Part shown: positions 1-8,238 of the stretch, piece after piece
Position numbering within the stretch: the stretch's first letter is position 1
How the letters are laid out: each line of letters starts with the position of its first letter
DNA from: JAYPUA01 sp038133845
Lineage (GTDB): Bacteria; SAR324; NAC60-12
NCBI GenBank assembly: GCA_038133845.1
Contig: JAYPUA010000026.1
Coordinates: forward strand, 1 to 42,968
DNA: 42,968 nt
Direction: 5' to 3'
Notes under the pieces: generated by a model
Told to the model about the DNA's origin: nothing
Seen by the model: the letters and a program-made list of their open reading frames with translations, nothing else
Database searches by the model: none
Program-made: the position numbers and the translations under genes

Positions 1-98
1 ACCGACTGGATCCTCGTCGGAGGCATGCCCCGACCCTTCGCCGGGATGACCGATGGAGCGACAGCTATCCTGACACATAGTGAGGAGCGTGCAGCCCC

Positions 99-659
99 TC
101 AGTCGCCCTTGAGGTCCGAGAGGCTCTGGCCCAGGGCATCCTTGGGAGAGAGGACGGGCGGAGCGGAGAGGGGCCACTCGATTCCCAGGTGAGGGTCGTC
201 CCACCGCAGAACCCGCTCATGCTCGGGAGCCCAGTAGTCGGTCATCTTGTAGAGCGTTTCCGCCGTCTCGCTGAGGACCAGGAACCCGTGGGCAAATCCG
301 GGAGGAATCCAGAGCTGGTATCGATTCTCTGCAGAGAGCCGAACGCCGGTCCACTTCCCGAACGTTGGAGCCCCTTGCCTCAGGTCCACGGCGACGTCAA
401 AGACCTCTCCCCGAACCACCCGAACCAGCTTCCCTTGCGGCTTCTGAACCTGGTAGTGGAGTCCCCGGAGAACGTTGTGTCCGGACTGGCTGTGGTTTTC
501 CTGAGCAAAGTCGAGGCGCTGCCCCAGTGCCTGTTCCAGGTCCTGGCGGTTGTAGCTCTCCATCAGTGAGCCCCGGGAGTCCTGGTGGAGCTGCGGTTCG
601 AGGATCAGAACGTCCGGGAGGTGGGTGAGGTGGACCTGCAGGCGGTTGGGGCTATTCAA
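99..659 (-). CDS. rfbC: dTDP-4-dehydrorhamnose 3,5-epimerase
   Basis: RmlC/RfbC epimerises dTDP-4-keto-6-deoxyglucose at C3 and C5 on the way to dTDP-L-rhamnose, a surface polysaccharide precursor, in the cytosol. The 186-residue cupin has the family landmarks: E-S-Y-N near residue 34, R-G-L-H-Y-Q at 65-70 with the catalytic His at 68, D-V-A-V-D-L-R near 88, I-P-P-G-F-A-H-G near 118 and the Y-K-M-T-D-Y-W segment at 137-143. Length is normal for the family. The start is a TTG that overlaps the end of rfbA by 8 bases. No ATG is available in frame, so translation is probably coupled to rfbA. The genes for RmlB and RmlD are not in the window and may lie beyond the left edge. Confidence 0.93.
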   Translation of the reverse strand: MNSPNRLQVHLTHLPDVLILEPQLHQDSRGSLMESYNRQDLEQALGQRLDFAQENHSQSGHNVLRGLHYQVQKPQGKLVRVVRGEVFDVAVDLRQGAPTFGKWTGVRLSAENRYQLWIPPGFAHGFLVLSETAETLYKMTDYWAPEHERVLRWDDPHLGIEWPLSAPPVLSPKDALGQSLSDLKGD

Positions 660-1518
660 GCAGACTCTTGAGGTGCTGTCCGTATGCGGTTTGGCTCAGA
701 GGCACGACGAGCCGCTCCAACTGTTCGGTGTTGATCCAGCCCTGACGAAAGGCGATCTCTTCCGGAGAGGAGACCATCAGGCCTTGGCGTTTCTGCAGGG
801 TGGCGACAAAGCTGGCGGCCTCAAGGAGGTTGTCGTGAGTTCCGGTGTCGAGCCAGACAAACCCGCGTCCGAGCACCTCAACGTTCAGCGCTCCCTGCTG
901 GAGGTACTGCTGGTTGACCTCGGTGATCTCCAGTTCGCCGCGTGCAGAGGGCCGCAGCTCGCGGGCGATGCTGCAGACCTGAGGGTCGTAAAAGTAGAGC
1001 CCGGTGACGGCGAGAGTGCTTTTGGGAGACAGCGGCTTCTCTTCGATGCTCAGCGCCTGCTGCTCGGCATCCAGCTCCACGACGCCATAGCGCTGCGGGT
1101 CGTGCACCTGGCTGGCAAAAATTGTGGCTCCGGAGTGGAAATCATTTGCCTTTCGCAGGACCTTGACCAGGTTGTGGCCGTAGAACAGGTTGTCTCCAAG
1201 GACCAGCGCGCTGGGCTGACCGTTCAGAAACGCCTCACTGATCAGAAAGGCCTGTGCCAGGCCCTCCGGAGCTGGCTGGACGGCATACTGAAGGCTCATG
1301 CCCCACTGGCTCCCATCTCCCAGAAGCTCCGAAAATCGCGGGGTGTCCTGCGGGGTGCTGATCACCAGAACCTCCCGGATGCCGGCCAGCATCAAGGTGC
1401 TCAGGGGATAATACACCATCGGCTTGTCGTAGATGGGCAGAAGCTGCTTGGAGAGCACCCGGGTTGCCGGATACAGCCGGGTTCCGGAGCCTCCTGCGAG
1501 TACGATGCCCTTGCGCAT
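652..1518 (-). CDS. rfbA: glucose-1-phosphate thymidylyltransferase
   Basis: RmlA/RfbA makes dTDP-glucose from dTTP and glucose-1-phosphate, the first step of the dTDP-rhamnose pathway. The 288-residue protein begins M-R-K-G-I-V-L-A-G-G-S-G-T-R-L, the nucleotide-binding loop, followed by K-Q-L-L-P-I-Y-D-K-P-M. The G-D-N metal site is at 108-110 and E-E-K-P at 159-162. The open frame extends 25 codons further upstream to a GTG inside prkA. I chose the ATG at 1518 because it gives the canonical N-terminus. The gene starts 20 bases after the prkA stop and runs into rfbC, so the three genes look cotranscribed. Confidence 0.95.
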   Translation of the reverse strand: MRKGIVLAGGSGTRLYPATRVLSKQLLPIYDKPMVYYPLSTLMLAGIREVLVISTPQDTPRFSELLGDGSQWGMSLQYAVQPAPEGLAQAFLISEAFLNGQPSALVLGDNLFYGHNLVKVLRKANDFHSGATIFASQVHDPQRYGVVELDAEQQALSIEEKPLSPKSTLAVTGLYFYDPQVCSIARELRPSARGELEITEVNQQYLQQGALNVEVLGRGFVWLDTGTHDNLLEAASFVATLQKRQGLMVSSPEEIAFRQGWINTEQLERLVVPLSQTAYGQHLKSLLE

Positions 1519-1538
1519 CCTTGGATCAGTCCGGAGGC

Positions 1539-3758
1539 TTACAGGACGATGCTGGAGGCGTTCGCGGTGATCGTCAGGGCCTGGAAGGCGCACTTGCCAC
1601 AGTAGCCCTGGACCTCCACAAGGTAGCGGATGGTGTCGTTCAGGCGCTCCTGCTCCTTGTCATTGACCACTGCGGTGCTGGTTCCGCTCTTGATCCAGCC
1701 CAGCAGCTTCATGTTCTCTCCGGACTTGAACTCGTTCTCGAAGACGTACTTCTTGATCGCGTTCTGGTAGCTGGGCTCGTCGGCCAGGATCACGGTGTAG
1801 CTCACGCTGGCGATCGCGTCGCTGAGCTCCTTGCGGAAGACGTCCTTGTCCGGAACCCCCAGATACTGTTCGATGGTCTGCATGAACTTCTCATCCGGCT
1901 GCACGTCAGTCTGGGTCACCTCGTGCTTGACCTTGGCGTTGAGCGCATAGGCCCGGACGTGGTCGGTGTACTTCTTCCAGGTGGTCTCGATCACCGAGTC
2001 GTCCCGGAGGATCGCGCTGTAGACATCGCTGGCGATCTGCCCGAAGATCCAGCTCTTGGCCTGAGGGAGGATCTTCTCCACATAGTGATTGAGCCGGGTC
2101 TTCTGGGAGGCAAAGCTCTCCTTGATCCCGTTCTGCATGCGCACATAGAGGTCCAGCGGCGTGACACAGGGGTTCTCCAGGGCAATGGACGTGAGCATCG
2201 CGTGGTCTCCGGACTCATCCTGCAGGCGCTTGATGTTGGCCGCATACTCGTTGATCTGGAAGTGCTCGGTGTTCTCGAAGACGTTCTGGATGAAGCGCGG
2301 ATCCAGGCCAAAGGTGCCCTCGGAGGGCTTGGTGAAGGCGAACTCGTCCAGGATCATCTTGGCCATGTTGTTGTCCACCCCGCTGTCGGCCCGACCGGCA
2401 TAGATCAGGGCCTTCTGCAGCAGCGTCAGGTTGGGGTTCTGCTTGCTCTCGTAGAGCCGGGACATGGTGGCGATCAGGCTCAGCAGGGTGAGGCTGTGGG
2501 GGGCTGTGTGCCCCAGGTGCTTCTTGCCCTTGTTCCAGTTGCGGCTGCTGTTTGCGTAGGTGAACTCATAGATCTTCTGCTCCTGGCGGTAGTCGACCGA
2601 GAGCGGCATCTCGATAAAGGTCGTCCGGGAACGCAGCGCCTCAAAGGACGAATTCTCCATGAACATGTTGAACTCATGGAAGTTCGTGTGCCCGATGATC
2701 ACGCCATTGAAGGGGACCGGAGGCTGTCCTTCCGGTTTGAAGAAGCGATCCTGGGTGGCAAAGAGCATCTCGTAGAGGAACTTGTCCGAGAGCTTGAGGA
2801 TTTCGTGAATCTCCACGAATCCGTTGGCCCCGGCACACAGCTCACCCTTGTAGTCGTGCACCAGCGGGTGGCTCTCCGAGCCGAAGCGCGGGAGCAGGCT
2901 GTAGTCGATGTTGCCCACCAGAGATCCGGCCTCCTGACTCTTCTCGTCCCGCGGGGTGTAGGAGCCGATGCCGTTCTTGGTCTGGGCATCGTAGACCATG
3001 CGCTTGACCTTGAGGTGATCCAGCAGTTCGACAAACCCGATGCGCTTGGCCCGCATGAAGTCGTTCAGGACATGTTCCGCAAAAGGCGAGAGGCGTCCGG
3101 AGATCTTGATCTCGAACTCGTTGTCGTAGTGAGGGTGCCGCTCCAGCCAGTTCTCCACGGCCTCTCGGTCCAGTTCGGCAGTGAGCTGTGCAGCAAACCG
3201 GGTGCGTGCAGCGTCCGGGATCACCTGCAGCGGCTTCTCGAAAATCGGGGCCTGCAGGTACCAGACGCCTTGCTCCTCAAACAGGGCCCGGTCCTTGAGG
3301 CGCTCATCCACGGTAGGCAGAAGCAGGGTGTAGGTCTTTCCGTCCTCACTCAAGGAGTACTGCTTGAGCGAGTTCTTGAGCCCATCCATGGAGCGAGACT
3401 TGGCGGCTCCGGGAGGTCCGAGCAGAATCCACAGCCGCTTGGAGGCCTCCAGGCCCCGGCTGGCGTTGTTGATCTTCTCGATCAGGTTCTCCTTGGCCTT
3501 TTGCTGACCAAAGACCACGAACGGGCCGACCATCGAGGCGTTTTCAAAGAAGTTGTAGTGGTGCTTGACCGGCTTTCCGGAGACGATCGCATGCTCGACC
3601 CCACTCCCCAGGATCATGTCATGGAGCATCTGGAAGGTGTTGCGTGCCGTCCAGGGCTCCTTGCGGATCAACTCCAGGTAGACACTGAACGGGATGATCT
3701 CTTCCGAGACATCTCTGTGGATGGATTGAGTCAGGAGGCTCTTCAGCGCTGTGTCCAT
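1539..3758 (-). CDS. prkA: PrkA-family serine protein kinase (AAA fold)
   Basis: PrkA proteins combine an AAA-type ATPase core with a kinase-like C-terminal part and act in stress or starvation signalling in other bacteria; the substrate here is unknown. The 739-residue protein has a Walker A motif G-P-P-G-A-A-K-S at about 114-121, preceded by a V-F-G-Q-Q segment, and a long C-terminal region. It is longer than E. coli YeaG (about 640 residues) and its P-loop differs from the G-P-V-G-G-G-K-S form I recall there. A C-G-K-C pair lies about 20 residues from the end. The usual partners YeaH and SpoVR are not adjacent. Start: ATG at 3758; a TTG two codons upstream at 3764 is possible, and neither has a strong ribosome-binding site. 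Confidence 0.82.
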   Translation of the reverse strand: MDTALKSLLTQSIHRDVSEEIIPFSVYLELIRKEPWTARNTFQMLHDMILGSGVEHAIVSGKPVKHHYNFFENASMVGPFVVFGQQKAKENLIEKINNASRGLEASKRLWILLGPPGAAKSRSMDGLKNSLKQYSLSEDGKTYTLLLPTVDERLKDRALFEEQGVWYLQAPIFEKPLQVIPDAARTRFAAQLTAELDREAVENWLERHPHYDNEFEIKISGRLSPFAEHVLNDFMRAKRIGFVELLDHLKVKRMVYDAQTKNGIGSYTPRDEKSQEAGSLVGNIDYSLLPRFGSESHPLVHDYKGELCAGANGFVEIHEILKLSDKFLYEMLFATQDRFFKPEGQPPVPFNGVIIGHTNFHEFNMFMENSSFEALRSRTTFIEMPLSVDYRQEQKIYEFTYANSSRNWNKGKKHLGHTAPHSLTLLSLIATMSRLYESKQNPNLTLLQKALIYAGRADSGVDNNMAKMILDEFAFTKPSEGTFGLDPRFIQNVFENTEHFQINEYAANIKRLQDESGDHAMLTSIALENPCVTPLDLYVRMQNGIKESFASQKTRLNHYVEKILPQAKSWIFGQIASDVYSAILRDDSVIETTWKKYTDHVRAYALNAKVKHEVTQTDVQPDEKFMQTIEQYLGVPDKDVFRKELSDAIASVSYTVILADEPSYQNAIKKYVFENEFKSGENMKLLGWIKSGTSTAVVNDKEQERLNDTIRYLVEVQGYCGKCAFQALTITANASSIVL

Positions 3759-3779
3759 GGACAACCGTTTGGATTCAAT

Positions 3780-4229
3780 TTAGAGGAAGGGAAAGGTGAA
3801 GTGTTCGGGGTGCTCTGCCCAGTGGAATCCTCCCAGCGAGACTGCGATGAGAAGGTTGGTGAAGTAGAGACGCACACATCCGGAACACATCAGGCGTAAT
3901 CGAAAGAACAACAAGAACGCATAATAGCATGTCGCCAAAACCCCCACAACCACGATGCCGTCCAGCCACGCCAGCCACTTTGCATCCTGCAGCAGCGCCG
4001 CTCCGACGGTCAGCAACACCAGCAGGTAGTACCCCACGGCCCAGTCGGCCACCGGACGGTGAACGAGGAAGGCTTCCGGAGTGTGAAGAACGCGCTCGCA
4101 GCGGGACAGGCGGGCCCCCCAGCGTCCGGTCCGGTGACGAATCGCCAGCATCAGCGCGCCTTGCAGCCCAAACACCGCTCCGCCGGCCAGCAGGAGCAGC
4201 CAGATCCAGGCCTCTTCCGGACTCAACAT
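3780..4229 (-). CDS. VKOR-like thiol oxidoreductase membrane protein
   Basis: This 149-residue membrane protein has about four transmembrane segments (near 8-30, 62-80, 88-109 and 121-135). Two segments match the vitamin K epoxide reductase family. One is C44-E-R-V-L-x-x-P followed by a G-Y-Y-L-L-V-L-L helix. The other is the C115-S-G-C118 redox pair leading into L-Y-F-T-N. VKOR homologues recycle quinone-coupled disulfide donors for periplasmic protein oxidation. The loop normally carries two cysteines; here I see only the one at 44, so activity is uncertain. The ATG has a good AGGGGA site just upstream. The gene lies 21 bases ahead of prkA and probably heads the prkA-rfbA-rfbC transcript. 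A different frame at 3775-4317 is a shadow. Confidence 0.6.
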   Translation of the reverse strand: MLSPEEAWIWLLLLAGGAVFGLQGALMLAIRHRTGRWGARLSRCERVLHTPEAFLVHRPVADWAVGYYLLVLLTVGAALLQDAKWLAWLDGIVVVGVLATCYYAFLLFFRLRLMCSGCVRLYFTNLLIAVSLGGFHWAEHPEHFTFPFL

Positions 4230-4372
4230 CCGTCCCCTGAGAACCGAAAATCCCGAGAAATTTCGTCCCCAGCGTTGAACCGCGGCGAAACCGTGCGAAA
4301 GAGTTGAGTCTTTTCAAGCATGTGGTAGATATGTGAGATCCTCAACAGACTCACTCGGAGAATGGATGCACA

Positions 4373-5209
4373 ATGGGTTGGGCTGAAGCCGAACGTTCGG
4401 TAGACATTAAAGGATACAGAGGTGCCTTGGGTTTGGTGCTTGACCCCTCTGTCCCCTTTGCGCAGCTGCGGGAAGACCTGCGGCGCATGGTAAAAGAGCA
4501 CTCGGCTCACCAGTTCTTCAAGGGCTCGGAGATCCTCCTGCGCCCTGGAAGAGCAGTCTCCGACGATGAGTTTCAGACCATTCAGGAAATCCTCAAGGAA
4601 GGGGACCTGCACCTGAAATCTCTCCCAGAGCCTCCGCCTTCCAGCTCCGAGCCTCCCCCGGAAGTCCAGACTCAACTCTCGCTGCCGACCCTGGAGGAGC
4701 TGGTAGAGGTGGATGTCCCGGAAGAGAGTCAGCCGGGTTTCTCACTTCACGAAGGCCTTCAGGCTCAGCCCGCTCTGATGGTCACTCAAACCCTGCGCTC
4801 CGGGCAGAAGGTCCATTCGGCCCAGTCCGTGATCCTCTTTGGAGACCTGAACGCCGGCGCCGAGATTGTTTCCGAGGGGAACGTCATCGTGCTCGGAGTC
4901 GTCCGGGGAGTCGTCCACGCCGGTGCATCCGGCGATCCCCAGGCCGTGGTGATCGGTCTCCGGCTGACCCCGACCCAGCTCCGGATCGGCGGGCTGTTCT
5001 CTCAGCCTCCGGCAGAGTCCGGACTGAGCCTCACCTGCGGTCCGGAGAAGGCCTTCGTGGAGAATGGACAGATCATTATCGAAAGCCCTCCCTACGAGCT
5101 GACAGAATTGCAAACCCTGCTCCAAGATGCCCGCCGTCACGCCTCGCGAGGACGAGGAATGGGACGCGGAGGGTTGCCTCTGGTCACCCTCGGGAACCTG
5201 AGGGTGTGA
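4373..5209 (+). CDS. minC: septum site-determining protein MinC
   Basis: MinC inhibits FtsZ assembly near the cell poles and is brought to the membrane by MinD. The 278-residue protein has a variable N-terminal FtsZ-inhibiting domain (about 8-85), a proline- and acid-rich linker (about 86-132) and the beta-helix MinC C-terminal domain. That domain starts near 137 with R-S-G-Q (142-145) and contains G-D-L-N-A-G-A-E (157-164) and R-G-V-V-H-A-G-A-S-G-D (178-188), the conserved dimer and MinD-contact face. It is somewhat longer than E. coli MinC (231 residues) through the linker and a tail after the beta-helix. The ATG has GGAG 12 bases upstream. It is first in a min operon divergent from the VKOR-like gene. 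Confidence 0.93.
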   Translation: MGWAEAERSVDIKGYRGALGLVLDPSVPFAQLREDLRRMVKEHSAHQFFKGSEILLRPGRAVSDDEFQTIQEILKEGDLHLKSLPEPPPSSSEPPPEVQTQLSLPTLEELVEVDVPEESQPGFSLHEGLQAQPALMVTQTLRSGQKVHSAQSVILFGDLNAGAEIVSEGNVIVLGVVRGVVHAGASGDPQAVVIGLRLTPTQLRIGGLFSQPPAESGLSLTCGPEKAFVENGQIIIESPPYELTELQTLLQDARRHASRGRGMGRGGLPLVTLGNLRV

Positions 5210-5278
5210 CTCACCCATGCCCCCCTCAACAGACCGGCGCACGCGGGTGCGCCTCCACCTTCAACACAGGAACTGCTC

Positions 5279-6058
5279 ATGAGCGAAGCCATCGTCGTCA
5301 CCTCTGGAAAGGGAGGAGTCGGCAAAACCACGACCACTGCCAACTTGAGCACTGCGCTGGCAAATGCCGGGAAGCGCGTGGTTGCGGTCGATGCCGACAT
5401 CGGACTGCGCAACCTGGACCTGATCATGGGGCTGGAGAACCGCATTGTGTACAACCTGGTCGATGTGGTCAAGGGGCGCTGCTCCTCCAAGCAGGCCTTG
5501 ATTCGTGACAAGCGCAACCAAAACCTCTTCCTGCTGGCCACGTCGCAGGTCGACGACAAGAACGCGGTCTCTCCGGAGGAGATGAACGCCTTGACCACGG
5601 AGCTCAAGCAGGAGTTCGACTACGTCATGCTGGACTGCCCGGCTGGCATCGAGCAGGGGTTCCGGAACGCGATCTCCGGAGCCGATCGGGCCCTCGTGGT
5701 CACGACCCCGGAAGTCTCTGCCGTCCGTGATGCCGACCGGATCATCGGTTTGCTGCAACACCACGGGCTCCCGATCGAGTTGATCCTCAACCGCCTCTCC
5801 ACGCGGATGGTGGAGGCTGGGGAGATGATGAGCCGCGAGGATGTCGTGGATATCCTCTCGGTCTCCCTGATCGGTGTGGTCCCCGAGGATGGAGAGATCG
5901 TGGTCGCTGGAAACCAGGGAGTTCCTGCCGTGCTCAACCCGGACTCTGCGGCAGGAAAAGCCTATGAGCGCATCTGTCGACGTATTCTGGGAGAAGATGT
6001 CCCCATCCCCAGCTTTGAGGAAAAGCGAGGGCTGCTTGCAAAAATCTTCGGACGCTAA
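5279..6058 (+). CDS. minD: septum site-determining ATPase MinD
   Basis: MinD is the membrane-cycling ATPase that recruits MinC and is stimulated by MinE. The 259-residue protein shows the deviant Walker A K-G-G-V-G-K-T-T at 11-18 with signature Lys11, D-A-D-I-G-L-R-N at about 39-46, switch II D-C-P-A-G-I-E and L-N-R. It ends in a short amphipathic helix, K-R-G-L-L-A-K-I-F-G-R, which is the typical membrane-targeting tail. The ATG has an AGGA site. It lies 69 bases after minC and 8 bases before minE, so the three form an operon. Confidence 0.97.
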   Translation: MSEAIVVTSGKGGVGKTTTTANLSTALANAGKRVVAVDADIGLRNLDLIMGLENRIVYNLVDVVKGRCSSKQALIRDKRNQNLFLLATSQVDDKNAVSPEEMNALTTELKQEFDYVMLDCPAGIEQGFRNAISGADRALVVTTPEVSAVRDADRIIGLLQHHGLPIELILNRLSTRMVEAGEMMSREDVVDILSVSLIGVVPEDGEIVVAGNQGVPAVLNPDSAAGKAYERICRRILGEDVPIPSFEEKRGLLAKIFGR

Positions 6059-6066
6059 AGGACTTC

Positions 6067-6309
6067 ATGTTTGGAATGCTCAGGCGCCGCCAAAGCGCCT
6101 CTCAGGCAAAGAACCGACTCCAGTTGGTACTCAGCAAGGACCGCATCCAACTTTCCGATGCGGAGCAGGAAGCCCTGCGTCGCGACCTTCATGAGGTGAT
6201 CTCCCGCTATTTCAAGATTGCCCAGGACGCCCTGGAGATCGAGGTGCTCAATCAGGACGGCCGCTCTGCGCTCAGTGTGAGCACCGCCCTGGAGTCTACG
6301 ACGCGCTAA
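6067..6309 (+). CDS. minE: cell division topological specificity factor MinE
   Basis: MinE displaces MinC from MinD and stimulates MinD ATP hydrolysis, giving midcell specificity. The 80-residue protein has an amphipathic N-terminus M-F-G-M-L-R-R-R, then A-K-N-R-L-Q-L-V-L, the MinD-contact segment, and the beta-alpha dimer domain with R-R-D-L-H-E-V-I-S-R-Y-F and L-E-I-E-V-L-N. Size and order match the family. The ribosome-binding site AAAGGA overlaps the minD stop codon, so translation is probably coupled. Confidence 0.93.
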   Translation: MFGMLRRRQSASQAKNRLQLVLSKDRIQLSDAEQEALRRDLHEVISRYFKIAQDALEIEVLNQDGRSALSVSTALESTTR

Positions 6310-6344
6310 GAAGGTCCCCTTTCGGAAAAACCTTGGTGCGACGC

Positions 6345-6371
6345 TAAAGTTTTTTTCCCATCTGCCGATGA
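6345..6371 (+). promoter_or_regulatory. sigma-28 (FliA-type) promoter for flagellin
   Basis: TAAAGTTT at 6345-6352, then exactly 11 bases, then GCCGATGA at 6364-6371. The known flagellar sigma-28 consensus is TAAAGTTT-N11-GCCGATAA, so 15 of 16 positions match. It lies 72 bases upstream of the flagellin ATG, which is the expected target class of late flagellar genes. Confidence 0.87.
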
Positions 6372-6385
6372 TGAACGCAAGAGCA

Positions 6386-6416
6386 CTCTGCGGGACTGTC
6401 CCGTAGGGCGTTTTTT
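6386..6416 (+). terminator. terminator-like hairpin in the flagellin leader
   Basis: Bases 6386-6395 pair with 6399-6408 (10 pairs including two G-T) around a CTG loop, and six T follow at 6411-6416. By shape this is an intrinsic terminator. It lies downstream of the predicted sigma-28 start point (near 6378) and upstream of the flagellin ribosome-binding site AGGAG at 6431-6435. It could end minE transcription, attenuate or stabilise the flagellin message, or both. Confidence 0.6.
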
Positions 6417-6442
6417 CTCTTGTAGGATATAGGAGTATCATC

Positions 6443-8047
6443 ATGGCGATGACAATCAGACAGAATCCCACATCCCTGACGACGTTGCGGCATGCCAGCA
6501 ACAACTTCGATCGGGTCAAGGGTGGGATCGAGCAACTCAGCTCGGGAACCAAGATCAATCGTGGTGCTGACGGACCAGCTTCGCTGATCGCGTCCGAACG
6601 CCTACGCGGACACATCGTAGGCCTCCAGCAGGCTTACAACAACGCCTCCACCTCAGTCTCCTTGATTCAGACTGCGGAAGGCGGACTCAACGAGGTGAGC
6701 GAGATTCTGGTTCGCCTCAAGCAGCTCACCGTCCACGCCGCCAACGAGGCCGTGAACGATCCGGAGATGCTGGACGCCGATCAGATGGAAATCGAACATC
6801 TGCTGGGCTCGGTCGACCGGATTGCCCGCAACACCCAGTTCAACGGGAAGACGCTGCTCGACGGAAGCATGGGAGCCAACGGGGTGACCGTTGGGGACCA
6901 CCTGCGCTTCGTGGAGGCAGATCCGACCACCCCGAACTCCCCGGAATCCGGATGGGAAATCGACATCACCCAGGTCGCCACGCAGGCGCAGGTCCGCGGG
7001 ACCACGGTGGTGAACACGGAGAACATCCGCGATGGGCTCTTTGTGGTGATCAGTGAGAACGGCAAGAACGCCACGCTCGACACTCGAGACGGACAGCTCG
7101 CCTCCGACATCGCACAGATTCTGAAGAACCACGACGCCGCTCCGGACCGCTTCACGGCCGAGCAGGCCAGCGCTCAGATCCGCGGACTGATCGTCTACAA
7201 CCTCCAGAAGGAGATGGACGCGACGGGGACGGCAACCCATGTGTTCGAGGCACCAGACGGCACCTTTGTTGTCCGTCACAACGACTTTGGAGACCACACG
7301 CAGTTCTCCGTGACCAGCTCCGTAGCCGGAGTTCTTTCCAAGGAGGGGAACGTTGCAGAACTCGCAACTTCTGGAAAGGACGTTGAGGGAACGATCAACG
7401 GCGAGGTCGCGCTGGGTGAGGGGCAGATCCTGAGCGCTCTGGAAGGGACCACCGCAGGGGGGGCGAGCATCGCCTTCACTCGTGAGATCGGACTCAAGGA
7501 GATCCCGGTTCTGGATGCCAAAGGCGCCAAGATTGGCGTAGAGTTCATCGAGGAGACCAACGATGAGGTCGTCGGAGGTCCGATCGAGGGCTACCTGCAC
7601 ATCTCGCAGCAGTCGAAGGACTTTCCGGTGCACCCCAACAACGAGTTCAATCCGACCTTCTCCTTCCTGGACGTTCGGTCCCGGCGGCTGGGTCAGGGGG
7701 TGATGAACAAGAGCGGGTTCGAGAGCCTTGCAGACATCGACGTGACCACTCTGCAGGGGGCTCAGGACGCAAACCGGATTGTTGAGAAGGTGATCGACGA
7801 GGTGTCGTCTTTCCGGGCGCGCCTGGGAGCGTTCCAGAAGAACGCCCTGGAGGCCAACTTGGAGAGCCTCAAGATCGCCGAGGAGAACATCACCTCGGCA
7901 GAGTCGATGATCCGAGACTCCGATGTGGCAGAGACCATGTCCAAGCTGACCAGCGACCAGATCATGTTGCAGGCAAGCACGGCCATGATCGCCCAAGCCA
8001 ACCAGGTCCCCCGGTCCGTCCTCGGACTGGTCGAGGGAGCCGCCTGA
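6443..8047 (+). CDS. fliC: flagellin
   Basis: This is the filament subunit, exported by the flagellar type III apparatus. The 534-residue protein has conserved D0/D1 helices at both ends. The N-terminus includes S-L-T-T-L-R-H-A-S-N-N, L-S-S-G-T-K-I-N-R-G-A-D-G-P-A and N-T-Q-F-N-G-K-T-L-L-D-G. The C-terminus includes A-L-E-A-N-L-E-S-L-K-I-A-E-E-N-I and ends A-N-Q-V-P-R-S-V-L-G-L-V-E-G-A-A. Roughly residues 150-430 are a large, divergent central insert (surface D2/D3 domains). The ATG has AGGAG seven bases upstream and a sigma-28 promoter. No FliW, CsrA or cap gene is nearby; only this flagellin is in the window. Confidence 0.95.
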   Translation: MAMTIRQNPTSLTTLRHASNNFDRVKGGIEQLSSGTKINRGADGPASLIASERLRGHIVGLQQAYNNASTSVSLIQTAEGGLNEVSEILVRLKQLTVHAANEAVNDPEMLDADQMEIEHLLGSVDRIARNTQFNGKTLLDGSMGANGVTVGDHLRFVEADPTTPNSPESGWEIDITQVATQAQVRGTTVVNTENIRDGLFVVISENGKNATLDTRDGQLASDIAQILKNHDAAPDRFTAEQASAQIRGLIVYNLQKEMDATGTATHVFEAPDGTFVVRHNDFGDHTQFSVTSSVAGVLSKEGNVAELATSGKDVEGTINGEVALGEGQILSALEGTTAGGASIAFTREIGLKEIPVLDAKGAKIGVEFIEETNDEVVGGPIEGYLHISQQSKDFPVHPNNEFNPTFSFLDVRSRRLGQGVMNKSGFESLADIDVTTLQGAQDANRIVEKVIDEVSSFRARLGAFQKNALEANLESLKIAEENITSAESMIRDSDVAETMSKLTSDQIMLQASTAMIAQANQVPRSVLGLVEGAA

Positions 8048-8094
8048 TTCCAGAAGAGGGCGCTCCCCAGCCCCTTCTCTGAGTCATCGCCAAC

Positions 8095-8122
8095 ATTCCT
8101 CCGGCTCCTCTGCCGGAGGAAT
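8095..8122 (+). terminator. hairpin after flagellin
   Basis: A perfect 11-base-pair inverted repeat (8095-8105 with 8112-8122, six-base loop) sits 47 bases after the flagellin stop. There is no T run after it, so it may act as a 3-prime stabilising hairpin or a non-canonical terminator. Confidence 0.55.
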
Positions 8123-8238
8123 CAAGGTTCCCCCCTCCAGCACTGGATCTCTGCGCTCAGGAAAAACAGCTTGAAGCTGCAAGGACTTCAGCCCATGTTT
8201 TTGCCTTTTCAGCTCTTCTTCCACAGCAAGAGGCACGC

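Noticed and set aside
1..98. Possible start of a minus-strand gene at about 77
   Set aside because: Only 26 codons before the edge, no ribosome-binding site and no recognisable sequence.
1464..3899. 811-codon open frame on the plus strand
   Set aside because: Antisense to prkA, with no domain pattern; the minus-strand product has a P-loop and family-like order.
6310..6442. Riboswitch before flagellin
   Set aside because: The single hairpin does not match any riboswitch class I know; the sigma-28 promoter and leader explain the region better.
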